DNA of 33,846 bases from Candidatus Methylomirabilota bacterium (lineage in GTDB: Bacteria > Methylomirabilota > Methylomirabilia > Methylomirabilales > 2-02-FULL-66-22), in contig JACPAT010000028.1 in assembly GCA_016180655.1 (NCBI GenBank), positions 1-33,846 on the forward strand, in the 5' to 3' direction. The notes beneath the pieces were generated by a model that worked only from the letters and a program-made list of their open reading frames with translations, was not told the DNA's origin and searched no databases. The translations under genes and the position numbers were made by a program. Positions 1 through 7,854 of the stretch are shown piece by piece; the stretch's first letter is position 1, and each line of letters begins with the position of its first letter.

Positions 1-2
1 TC

Positions 3-221
3 GCGGTGGACAACGAGGAGCTGGAATACGGGGTCTGCTGCGTGGCGGCTCCGGTGCGGGATTACTCTCATAAGGTCGTGGCGGGCGTGGGGCTGTCGGG
101 CCCGGTCTCGCGCTTTTCTCCGGAGCGCATCCAGACCGAACTGGTTCCCCTGGTGAAAGAGGCGGGCGTGAAGATCTCGCAGCGCCTGGGATACGAGATC
201 GCCGCGGAGGCCCTGACCTGA
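3..221 (+). CDS. IclR-family transcriptional regulator, C-terminal fragment (5' end outside window)
   Basis: ORF open to window edge; ELEYGVCCVAAPVRDYSHKVVAGVGLSGPVSRFSPERI resembles the IclR effector-binding domain C-terminus. Confidence 0.85.
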   Translation, partial: AVDNEELEYGVCCVAAPVRDYSHKVVAGVGLSGPVSRFSPERIQTELVPLVKEAGVKISQRLGYEIAAEALT

Positions 222-401
222 CCCGGACGCGGGGCCAGACTCATCATTCGGATCATCCGGAAGAAGGTGAGGGGGGTTCGAGTTTTCAGATCAGGCTGGA
301 CATGAGGGAACGGCGAAGGGAGGTGGGAAGGGGGAGGAGACGCAGCTCCTGAGAGGGTTGTTCGGAAATCCGGTGTTGTCTCATCAAGGGGGGAAGACAG
401 C

Positions 402-1817
402 ATGGCAGAAATCAAAAGTTCTGACATCCCCGTTTTGCCGTGGCCGGCGGTGCCACGACCGACTCCCGACGAGGTCTACAAGGGTCTGAGCGAGGCGGCA
501 CGCGAATATCCCACCTGGCTGGAGGCCAATGTCCACTGGCGCGACGTGGGCAAGAAGCCGGAGAAGCTGAATCGCATCCGGGTCCTGGATTGCTCCATCA
601 AGATGAACATCGGTCACTGGTGCTCGTCCCTCTTTGCCGAGCACGGGGCCGAGGTCATCATGGTCGAGCCTCCCGGAGGGGATCCGACGCGGAAGCACGT
701 CGCCTTCGGCCGCAAGGACTTGATGTTCAAGGACAGCGCGACCGGCGAGGCAGTGGGAGGGAAATTCCTCCACGAGTGCCGGAACAAGCTGTCCATCACC
801 ATGAACCTGGAGACCGCCGAGGGGCGGGAGCTGCTCAAGAAGCTGGTGGTGGATGCGGATGTGCTGATCGAGAATTATCCCCCCGGCCAGTTCGACGCCT
901 GGGGGATCGGATACCGCCAGCTCTCCCAGATCAATCCCCGGCTGGTATATTGCTGGGTGGGGCAGCGGGGGCAGTGGGGGCCATTGAAGGACCGGCCCTG
1001 GATGTACGATCCCGTCGGCCAGAACGCCTGCGGCTTCACGCATGGGACCGGGGCTCCGGTGGCCTTCGGGGGCCGGCCCACCCGCTCCGGGTTCTGGGTC
1101 TGCGATCACGTGGGAGGGACCACGGCCGCCATGGGAATCATGGCGGCGTTGAACTATCGGGAACGGGTCTCGGGCCGCGGCCAGTTCGTCGAGGCCACAT
1201 CGGCGGCCGGGATCATGCGAATCATTGACTACAACTGGGGCTGGCAGGGAATGGACGGGAGCGTCCGCCCTCGATTCGGGAACTGGGACCTGGCCATCAA
1301 TATCTATGCCGTGAACCCCTGCAAGGATGGCCAGATCATGGTGGGCGGCGGCCACGACCGCCTCTGGTTCCGAATCTGGAAGACGGTGGGAAAGGACCGG
1401 CCGGAGCTGGAGGAGCACATCATCGAGGATCCGTCCCTCAAGGTGGTGGTGGATCGCCTCCCCTTCTACGCCCAAGTCGAGACCTATACCACGTTTTCCG
1501 ACTGGTTCAAGGATAACACCCGCCTCGAGGCGGAGACGAAGCTGCAGGCCGAAGAGGTGGCGTCCGGCGGCGTGACCTTCACGGACGAGGTGGCGGAGTT
1601 CCCCCACTTCAAATACCGGGGTCACGTGAACGTGATTGACGACGTCCTGTACGGCAAGGTCCTCCACGCCCCGCCGCCGCAACTGGCCCAGAAGGCCCCG
1701 CCGCGGTTGAAGTGGATCGGCCGGCCGACCGGGTACGACAATGAGGAGGTCTATCGCCGCATCTTCGGCTTCAAGAAGGACGATCTGGACCGGCTGAAGA
1801 AGCAGGGGGTTATCTAG
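402..1817 (+). CDS. CoA-transferase family III (CaiB/BaiF/Frc, BbsE/F-like) subunit
   Basis: RVLDCS..GHWCSSLFAEHGAEVIMVEPPGGD, ADVLIENYPPGQFDAWGIGY, MGIMAALNYRERVSGRGQFVEA; Asp in VCDHVGG aligns with the Frc catalytic Asp. Confidence 0.93.
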   Translation: MAEIKSSDIPVLPWPAVPRPTPDEVYKGLSEAAREYPTWLEANVHWRDVGKKPEKLNRIRVLDCSIKMNIGHWCSSLFAEHGAEVIMVEPPGGDPTRKHVAFGRKDLMFKDSATGEAVGGKFLHECRNKLSITMNLETAEGRELLKKLVVDADVLIENYPPGQFDAWGIGYRQLSQINPRLVYCWVGQRGQWGPLKDRPWMYDPVGQNACGFTHGTGAPVAFGGRPTRSGFWVCDHVGGTTAAMGIMAALNYRERVSGRGQFVEATSAAGIMRIIDYNWGWQGMDGSVRPRFGNWDLAINIYAVNPCKDGQIMVGGGHDRLWFRIWKTVGKDRPELEEHIIEDPSLKVVVDRLPFYAQVETYTTFSDWFKDNTRLEAETKLQAEEVASGGVTFTDEVAEFPHFKYRGHVNVIDDVLYGKVLHAPPPQLAQKAPPRLKWIGRPTGYDNEEVYRRIFGFKKDDLDRLKKQGVI

Positions 1818-1847
1818 CGTACTCCCCTGACAAAGGAGGTTGAACCG

Positions 1848-3215
1848 ATGGCCGATCAGGTGAAAAGTTTTGAAGAATACTGCCGCGAGACCTTCGACCC
1901 AAAGAAGATCTTCGAGAAGCCCGAGGCCTTCAAGGGGTACGTGGCCATCTCCACGACCCAGTACATCCTCGGCCCGTCCTGCGCCAACTACTTCGCCGAG
2001 CTGGGGATGGAGACGATCAAGATCGAGCTGCCCCGCCGGGGCGAGCCGATGCGGCATACGACCCCCTACAACGAGCCCTTCCTGTACCCCCTGTCCAAGC
2101 AGATGCCGGACAAGGGCACGGGGCTGGGCTTTTTCGGCGCCAACCACAACGAGTACTTCCTCTCGGTGGACTTCCACAAGCCCGAGGGGGTGGAGGTCGT
2201 CCATCGCATCCAGGCCAAGGCCGACATCCAGGCCGAGAACTACCGGCCCGGGACCTTTGACCGGTGGGGGATCGGCTACCGGCAGGCCGCCAAGATCAAC
2301 CCCCGCCTGACCTACATCTGGATGGGCGGCTTCGGCGGCTGGGGCCCCGGGCGTGTCCGGGCCTCCTACGACATCCTGGGCCAGGCCCAGGGCGGCTGCT
2401 TCTCGGTGACCGGCTTCCCGGGTCCGGGCCACGGCCACCCCACCATCGGGCTTCCCTCCAAGCACACCATCTGGCTGGCCGACTACTGGGGGGGCATGAT
2501 GGGGTGCTTCGCGGGTCTGGCCGCCCTCTGGTGGCGGGATAACGTCTCGGGCGTCGGAGAGTTCATCGAATACAGCCAGGTTCACGGCGCCACCCGTCAC
2601 CTGGAGAGCGCCCTGCCGATCTACGGCCGCTACGGGGTCATCAAGCAGCGGTGGGGGGACTGGGATACGGAGATCTGCGTCCACGGGGTCATCAAGTGCG
2701 GCAAGTCGTCGTATCCCACCTCGAAGAACCCCCAGGAAATGGAGGAGGGGTACATCCTGATCTCGGCGCCGGAGGACAAAGACTTCGCCAAGCTCTGCCA
2801 GGTGGTGTCGAACCTGAAGGCGCTGGCGGGCAAGTATGCCAAGGCCGACGATCGCATCCAGCCCGCAGCCCAGACGGAGATCTACAACGCCCTGGAGGAG
2901 TGGGCCAAGGACAAGACCAAAGAAGATGTCTGGAAGTTCATGGACGATAACAACATCAACAGCCAGCCGGTCTGGAGCAACAAGGAATGCGCCCAGCAGG
3001 AGCATTTCTTCATGCGAGATGAGCTCCACTGGCTGGATGACCCCTACTTCGGCGATGTCCTGAGCCAGGGGCTGGCGTACCATCTGTCCGACACTCCTGC
3101 CCGGCACCGGTGGGCCTTCAAGCCGGTGGGGGCCGACAACGAGTACATCCTCCAGAAGTACTGCGGGTACGGCCTGGACCAGATCCGGGAGCTGGAGAAG
3201 AACGAGATCATCTAG
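1848..3215 (+). CDS. CoA-transferase family III, second subunit
   Basis: Paralogous to preceding ORF: AENYRPGTFDRWGIGYRQAAKINPRLTYIWMGGFG, GLAALWWRDNVSGVGEFIEYS; SD AAGGAGG just upstream; Asp retained in LADYWGG. Confidence 0.93.
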   Translation: MADQVKSFEEYCRETFDPKKIFEKPEAFKGYVAISTTQYILGPSCANYFAELGMETIKIELPRRGEPMRHTTPYNEPFLYPLSKQMPDKGTGLGFFGANHNEYFLSVDFHKPEGVEVVHRIQAKADIQAENYRPGTFDRWGIGYRQAAKINPRLTYIWMGGFGGWGPGRVRASYDILGQAQGGCFSVTGFPGPGHGHPTIGLPSKHTIWLADYWGGMMGCFAGLAALWWRDNVSGVGEFIEYSQVHGATRHLESALPIYGRYGVIKQRWGDWDTEICVHGVIKCGKSSYPTSKNPQEMEEGYILISAPEDKDFAKLCQVVSNLKALAGKYAKADDRIQPAAQTEIYNALEEWAKDKTKEDVWKFMDDNNINSQPVWSNKECAQQEHFFMRDELHWLDDPYFGDVLSQGLAYHLSDTPARHRWAFKPVGADNEYILQKYCGYGLDQIRELEKNEII

Positions 3216-3284
3216 GGGGGAGAGTGGGGCCGCCCGGGGAGACACCCGGTGGCGGCCCCGCGAACCGACCAAGGAGGTGGCTGC

Positions 3285-3692
3285 ATGGCTGACTTCAAGC
3301 ATTGCTCGCTGATCCTGGAATGTGCCAAGTGCGAGATCATCAACTATTTGGACCCCTTCACCTTCTGGTTCTTCGAGGGGAAGGTGAAGTGCGCCGGCTG
3401 CGGCGCCATCTGGGCGTTGAAGCTTGACAATGGGGTGCGGGTCTCTGGTCCCACCGAGGCCAAAGCCCCGCACGACAAACTGCCCGGCTACGCCCAGTCC
3501 AAGGATTACAAGACGAAGATCACCGACACCACGAAGGTGAACCCCCCGGTCATGGCCCGGGCCGACTTCGTCGGCAAGCCGATCCCCATCCGCAAGAGCA
3601 TCCGGGGCAAGCCGGTGAGCGGCGGGCCGTTGAAGCCCGAAGACCTGGTGGGCAGCCGGCCGCGGTTCATCATGGAGGGGAGGGATTATTAG
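3285..3692 (+). CDS. small zinc-ribbon-like protein (two CxxC knuckles)
   Basis: SD AAGGAGGTGGCTGC before ATG 3285; LECAKCEIIN...KVKCAGCGAIW; co-directional after CoA-transferases. Confidence 0.75.
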   Translation: MADFKHCSLILECAKCEIINYLDPFTFWFFEGKVKCAGCGAIWALKLDNGVRVSGPTEAKAPHDKLPGYAQSKDYKTKITDTTKVNPPVMARADFVGKPIPIRKSIRGKPVSGGPLKPEDLVGSRPRFIMEGRDY

Positions 3693-3711
3693 CAAGAAGC
3701 GAGGGACTTAG

Positions 3712-4185
3712 ATGCCCAAGTCGAAGAGTAAAGGGGCAAGAGCGAAGGGTCGGCGGGCTGCGCCGGCCAAGGCGGCAGCCAAGGCCCGGAAGCCGAAAGC
3801 CCGGCGGGCGGCGAAGCCAGTTGCCCGGAAGGGACAGGCTCCTGCAGCAATAAAGCAGGGAGCAGCCAGGACTCCGGCCAGGCCTGCGCCAAGGAAGAAG
3901 GTCGCGACCAAGGCTCCGGCCAAGCCGGCACCACCGGTCGCGAAACCCGCTGCTCCTCCCGCGGCGGCGCCCGCGGCTCAGGCGGCTCCGCCCGTGACGA
4001 AAGCTCAGAAGAAGGAGGCAACCAGTATGGCTGACCAAGCGACAAAGTGTCCGATCCACGGAGTTCCCGATTGCTTCAAGCCCGCGCTGGACGCCCACGT
4101 CGCCAAGGCGTACGACGGCTACTGCACCAAGATTGATTGGCCCTTTGTCAGGATCATCCCCAAGGGGTGGCAGCCCGGCACGTAG
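3712..4185 (+). CDS. small protein with Lys/Ala/Pro-rich histone-H1-like N-terminal tail and Cys-containing C-terminal module
   Basis: MPKSKSKGARAKGRRAAPAKAAAKARKPKARR... then MADQATKCPIHGVPDCFKP...YCTKIDWPF; internal ATG at 4027 has its own strong SD (AAGGAGG). Confidence 0.65.
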   Translation: MPKSKSKGARAKGRRAAPAKAAAKARKPKARRAAKPVARKGQAPAAIKQGAARTPARPAPRKKVATKAPAKPAPPVAKPAAPPAAAPAAQAAPPVTKAQKKEATSMADQATKCPIHGVPDCFKPALDAHVAKAYDGYCTKIDWPFVRIIPKGWQPGT

Positions 4186-4224
4186 GCCGGGGACCTGGGG
4201 GTGATCGAAGGAGGAGGGGGGATG

Positions 4225-4260
4225 AGCCACGGCTGTGATGAGCAGCCGTGGCTTATTTTT
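4225..4260 (+). terminator. Rho-independent terminator
   Basis: AGCCACGGCTG-TGATGAG-CAGCCGTGGCT (11 bp perfect stem) followed by TATTTTT. Confidence 0.9.
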
Positions 4261-4364
4261 GCCTGCCGAAAGACGGCCGCGAACGAACAGGCAAGGGCGG
4301 GAGGGCGATCTCTCGCGGGGGAGAGCGTCCGGACCTGAAGAATACAGGCAAGGAGGAACGAATC

Positions 4365-4739
4365 GTGAAAGTGGAATTCTACTACAGCAGCAAGGACGAG
4401 CCGGCGATGCAGTTCCACTGTGACAACAAGAAAGCCCTGGCGCTCTGCGAGCAGCTCAAGGCGAAGGGGGTCAGTATTGTCGTCCAGGACTGCTCGCAAC
4501 AGCCGGTGGCCTTCAAGACCTACAATTCGGCCGTGACCGGACCCAGCGCCTCCAAACGGGCCGTCTTCGGTGCGAAGGGAGCCCTGGAGGAGGATATGGG
4601 GAAAACGGTTCCCGCCCTGTTGGTCTTTCCCAAGGACGGCGACCGGTATCCGGAGGAAGTGTTCCCCCGGAGCGACAAGGACCTGGGCCGGCTGATCGGC
4701 GTGGAAGAGGCCCTGCAGAACCTCATCAACATGGCGTAG
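4365..4739 (+). CDS. hypothetical protein, 124 aa
   Basis: GTG start with SD AAGGAGGAACGAATC; upstream part of the listed ORF overlaps the terminator and is unlikely coding. Confidence 0.65.
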   Translation: MKVEFYYSSKDEPAMQFHCDNKKALALCEQLKAKGVSIVVQDCSQQPVAFKTYNSAVTGPSASKRAVFGAKGALEEDMGKTVPALLVFPKDGDRYPEEVFPRSDKDLGRLIGVEEALQNLINMA

Positions 4740-4747
4740 GATTTCGC

Positions 4748-4841
4748 GGGGTGCCGGCGAGCACCCTGATAACCCAGGCTGGTCAGGAAGGGCCGAGCGG
4801 CCACCCGGGCGCATCGTCGCCGGGCACGCCGGGCGCCCCCC
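4748..4841 (+). ncRNA. structured RNA candidate, SRP-RNA-like
   Basis: 12-bp closing helix 4748-4759/4827-4839 with one bulge; apical GGTCAGGAAGGGCCGAGCGGCC partly resembles the SRP core GGTCAGG..GGAAGG..AGCAGCC. Confidence 0.3.
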
Positions 4842-4946
4842 AGGGGGACGGTTTGTGGGTCCCCTCCCGGGACCGATCGCGGCGCCGCGACGGGTGACGG
4901 ACCAAGCGGCCCGGGCTTCTTCAACTGCCTGTGAGAGGAGGTGGCC

Positions 4947-6599
4947 ATGGGGCGCATCCCTGCCGACTACTTGCCACCGAAAGAGCTGTGGCCCAACCGG
5001 ATCTACAAGCTGCCGGAGTTCCAAACCTACCCGCAGCAACTGAACAGCACCGAGGAGTTGCTGGACAAACAGGTGGCGGCCGGCAAGGGGGATCGGATCG
5101 CCATCTACTTCGAGGACAAGAAGATTCCCTACAAGGCCGTCCTGGCGAACGTGAACAAGCTGGGCAGCGCCCTCAAGCGCCTGGGGATCGAGGAGGCCGA
5201 CCGGGTGATGCTGCGCCTGCCCAACATCCCACCGGCGGTCATGGCCAACTTCACCATCATCAAGATCGGCGCGGTGAGCCTGCCGACGTCCGCCCTGTTT
5301 TCCCAGGCGGAGATCACCCACGTCGCCAACCTGTCCGAGTCCAAGGCGGTCATCGTGGCGGGAGCCATGCTGGAGGAGCTGGAGAAGGCCCGGCCGAACC
5401 TCAAGACGGTCCAGCACGTGATCGTCGTGGGCGGCACGCCCGAGCAGCAGGCGGCGTGGAAGGCGAAGGGGTACCTCCTGTGGCAGGAGCTGCTCGACGC
5501 CGAGAAGCCGGAGTGCGATCCCGTCCGCCGCGACCGGATGGATGTCTCGGTCCTGCTGTTCACGTCCGGGACCACCGGGCTGCCCAAGGGCACCGCCCAC
5601 TTCATGGAGGAGGCCCTGATCGTCCCCGACGGCTTCGGGAAGCACTGCTGGAACGTCACCGAACAGGACATCATCGGCGGCTCGGCCCCCATCGCCATGG
5701 CCGCGGGCTACTCGGCCGTGGCGGTGATCCCCTACCGCTTCGGTGCGGCTGTCTCCCTCATCGCCCGGTTCACCCCCGAGGCCATGTTCGAGACGATCCA
5801 GAACCACAAGGTGACGATCCTCTCGATCCTGCCCACCGCCTACCGGAAGATGCTCCAGGTGCCGGAGGCCGAGAAGAAGTACGATCTCAGCACGCTCCGC
5901 GTCTGCACGGGGGGCGGGGAATCGCTGACCGCCCAAACCTACCATGACTGGAAGGCCAAGTTCGGGCTGGAGATCTTCGAGGGGCTGGGGACCACGGAGA
6001 TGATGTTCGTCTTCATCAGTAGCGCCGCCACGAAGAAGGTGAAGCCCGGCTCCATCGGCCCGGCGATTCCCGGATATGAGTTGAAGGTCATCAACCAGGA
6101 AACTCACGAGGAGTCCAAGCGGGGCGAGACGGGGATGCTGATGGCCCGGGGGCCGACGGGGACCGTCTACTGGCGGGATCCCGACAAGCAGAAGGGCTCG
6201 GTCATCACCGGCTGGGTGAAGGCCGGCGACATGGTCTCCATGGACGAGGACGGCTACATCTGGTTCCTCAGCCGGGAGGATGACCTGATCAAGTCGTCCG
6301 GCTACCGCATCGGCCCCGAGGAGATCGAGGATGTCCTGGTGACCCATCCGGCCGTGGCCGACGCCGGCGTCATCGGGGTGCCGGATCCCGTCATGGGCCA
6401 GAAGACCCGGGCCTACGTGGCCCTGAAGAAGGGCACGGCCGAGGCCGAGGCCCTGAAAGCGGAGCTCATCGAGTTCTGCCGGGGCAAGGTGGCGGTGTAC
6501 AAGCTGCCCCGCGAGGTGGTCTTCGTCCCCGAGATGCCCCGGACCATCACGGGGAAGTTGCTGCGCCGCGTGTTGCGGGATCGGGCCACCAAGGGATAG
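4947..6599 (+). CDS. ANL-superfamily acyl-CoA ligase (benzoate-CoA-ligase-like)
   Basis: LLFTSGTTGLPKGTAH, GLGTTEMMFVFIS, GWVKAGDMVSMDEDGYIWFLSREDDLIKSSGYRIGPEEIE, PRTITGKLLRRVLR; SD GAGAGGAGG. Confidence 0.93.
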   Translation: MGRIPADYLPPKELWPNRIYKLPEFQTYPQQLNSTEELLDKQVAAGKGDRIAIYFEDKKIPYKAVLANVNKLGSALKRLGIEEADRVMLRLPNIPPAVMANFTIIKIGAVSLPTSALFSQAEITHVANLSESKAVIVAGAMLEELEKARPNLKTVQHVIVVGGTPEQQAAWKAKGYLLWQELLDAEKPECDPVRRDRMDVSVLLFTSGTTGLPKGTAHFMEEALIVPDGFGKHCWNVTEQDIIGGSAPIAMAAGYSAVAVIPYRFGAAVSLIARFTPEAMFETIQNHKVTILSILPTAYRKMLQVPEAEKKYDLSTLRVCTGGGESLTAQTYHDWKAKFGLEIFEGLGTTEMMFVFISSAATKKVKPGSIGPAIPGYELKVINQETHEESKRGETGMLMARGPTGTVYWRDPDKQKGSVITGWVKAGDMVSMDEDGYIWFLSREDDLIKSSGYRIGPEEIEDVLVTHPAVADAGVIGVPDPVMGQKTRAYVALKKGTAEAEALKAELIEFCRGKVAVYKLPREVVFVPEMPRTITGKLLRRVLRDRATKG

Positions 6600-6629
6600 G
6601 CCGCGGATTCAGACCAGGTGGGGTGACAG

Positions 6630-6670
6630 CAAGGGCCCTTGGCCAATCGCGCCAGGGGCCCTTGTTCTTT
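6630..6670 (+). terminator. Rho-independent terminator after acyl-CoA ligase
   Basis: CAAGGGCCCTTGGC-CAATCGC-GCCAGGGGCCCTTG then TTCTTT. Confidence 0.85.
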
Positions 6671-6683
6671 CCATCCCCCTCTC

Positions 6684-6699
6684 GATTTCGGATTTCGGA
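6684..6699. repeat. heptanucleotide tandem repeat (GATTTCG)2+
   Basis: GATTTCG GATTTCG GA in intergenic DNA. Confidence 0.6.
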
Positions 6700-6726
6700 C
6701 CCCCTCCTCATCCCTCCCCCCAGTGT

Positions 6727-6746
6727 GGGGGAGGGGGGGTGGGGGG
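6727..6746 (+). other. G-quadruplex-capable G-rich run
   Basis: GGGGGAGGGGGGGTGGGGGG, preceded by a complementary C-rich arm CCTCCCCCC. Confidence 0.6.
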
Positions 6747-6758
6747 CTGCAATGAGTT

Positions 6759-7799
6759 TCAGGCCCGTTCCTCCAGCATGCGTTTCTCGTCGCGCCCCGC
6801 GTCCAACTTCTGGCGTACCCGCCGGAATGTCTCCATGTCCCGCCGCAGGTCCGGGTGGCCGATCCGCCGATCCAGCTCGATGACCTGCTCCAGAAGGCGC
6901 AGGGCCTCGCGGTAGTCCCCTTGGTCCTCGTGGACGATGGCCATGTTGTACATGGCCACGGTGGCCCGCAGCGAATCCCCGATCTGGTGGAGCAGCTTGA
7001 GGCCCTTCTGGTAGGCTGCCAGGGCCTGGCGGAGTTGGCCCAGTTGCTTGTGGACGAACCCGATGTTGTTGTGGATGGTGGCCTCGCCCACGGCATCGCC
7101 GCTTTTCCGGTAGAGGGGCAGACTCCGCTCGTACCATGTCAGGGCGTCGGCCCACTGCCCCTGGCGTTGCGCCAGACTCCCCAGGTTGCCCAGGGTGATG
7201 GCCTGACCGGTGACGTCTCCTGCGCCTTCGTGCAGGGCGAGAGATTGGGTCCAGGCTTCCCGGGCCTCCTCCCATCGCTCCTGCCGGGCGTAGACTGCGC
7301 CCAGGTTGTTGTGGAGGAGGGCCATGCCCCGGGTGTCCCCCAGCCCCTCGCGGATCTCCAGGCTCGTCCGGTACGCCACCAGCGCCTTTTCCCAGTCGCC
7401 CTGCCCCTGGTAGACGCTTCCGATCTGGCTGTGGGTCTGGGCGATCTCCGGCCGCGCCTCGGGATCGCGGAGCAGGCCGAGGGCTTGGTGGTAGAGGTCC
7501 AGCGCCCGATTCCACGCCCCCTCCTGGTAACAGAGCCCGGCCATGCTCTTCAGGCACAGGAGTCGGCCCGCCAGTTCATCCTGCTCCTCAACCGTCTTCA
7601 GCGCCTCCTCGTACGTCGTGAGGGCGCGCCGGAACGAACCCCTCGCGGCGTAGGCTTGAGCCAGTTTCATGCAGGTCTCGGCCAGGCCGGCCGCATCGCC
7701 GGCCATACGCCGCTCTTCCAGCTCTGATTCCAGGGCCTGCACCGATCGCGAGTTCTGTGGCTGCGCCGCCTGGGACGCTGGTGTGGCATCCGGCATCAC
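6759..7799 (-). CDS. tetratricopeptide (TPR) repeat protein, kinesin-light-chain-like TPRs
   Basis: Repeated helical units such as LGDTRGMALLHNNLGAVYARQERWEEAREAWTQSLALHE, SGDAVGEATIHNNIGFVHKQLGQLRQALAAYQKGL. Confidence 0.93.
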   Translation of the reverse strand: MMPDATPASQAAQPQNSRSVQALESELEERRMAGDAAGLAETCMKLAQAYAARGSFRRALTTYEEALKTVEEQDELAGRLLCLKSMAGLCYQEGAWNRALDLYHQALGLLRDPEARPEIAQTHSQIGSVYQGQGDWEKALVAYRTSLEIREGLGDTRGMALLHNNLGAVYARQERWEEAREAWTQSLALHEGAGDVTGQAITLGNLGSLAQRQGQWADALTWYERSLPLYRKSGDAVGEATIHNNIGFVHKQLGQLRQALAAYQKGLKLLHQIGDSLRATVAMYNMAIVHEDQGDYREALRLLEQVIELDRRIGHPDLRRDMETFRRVRQKLDAGRDEKRMLEERA

Positions 7800-7854
7800 G
7801 TTTCCCCTTCTGGCTGGGACGAAAAATCCGGGGGTGACTTGCAGTGGAGGCGGG

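Noticed and set aside
384-3695. 1103-aa minus-strand ORF opposite the CoA-transferases
   Set aside because: Antisense to two confidently identified genes; low-complexity Pro/Gly/Leu-rich translation typical of high-GC antisense frames
4235-4423. 62-aa ORF overlapping the terminator
   Set aside because: Starts within the terminator stem and is out of frame with the supported gene at 4365
4119-6347. 742-aa minus-strand ORF
   Set aside because: Antisense to the acyl-CoA ligase and crosses a terminator; no domain features
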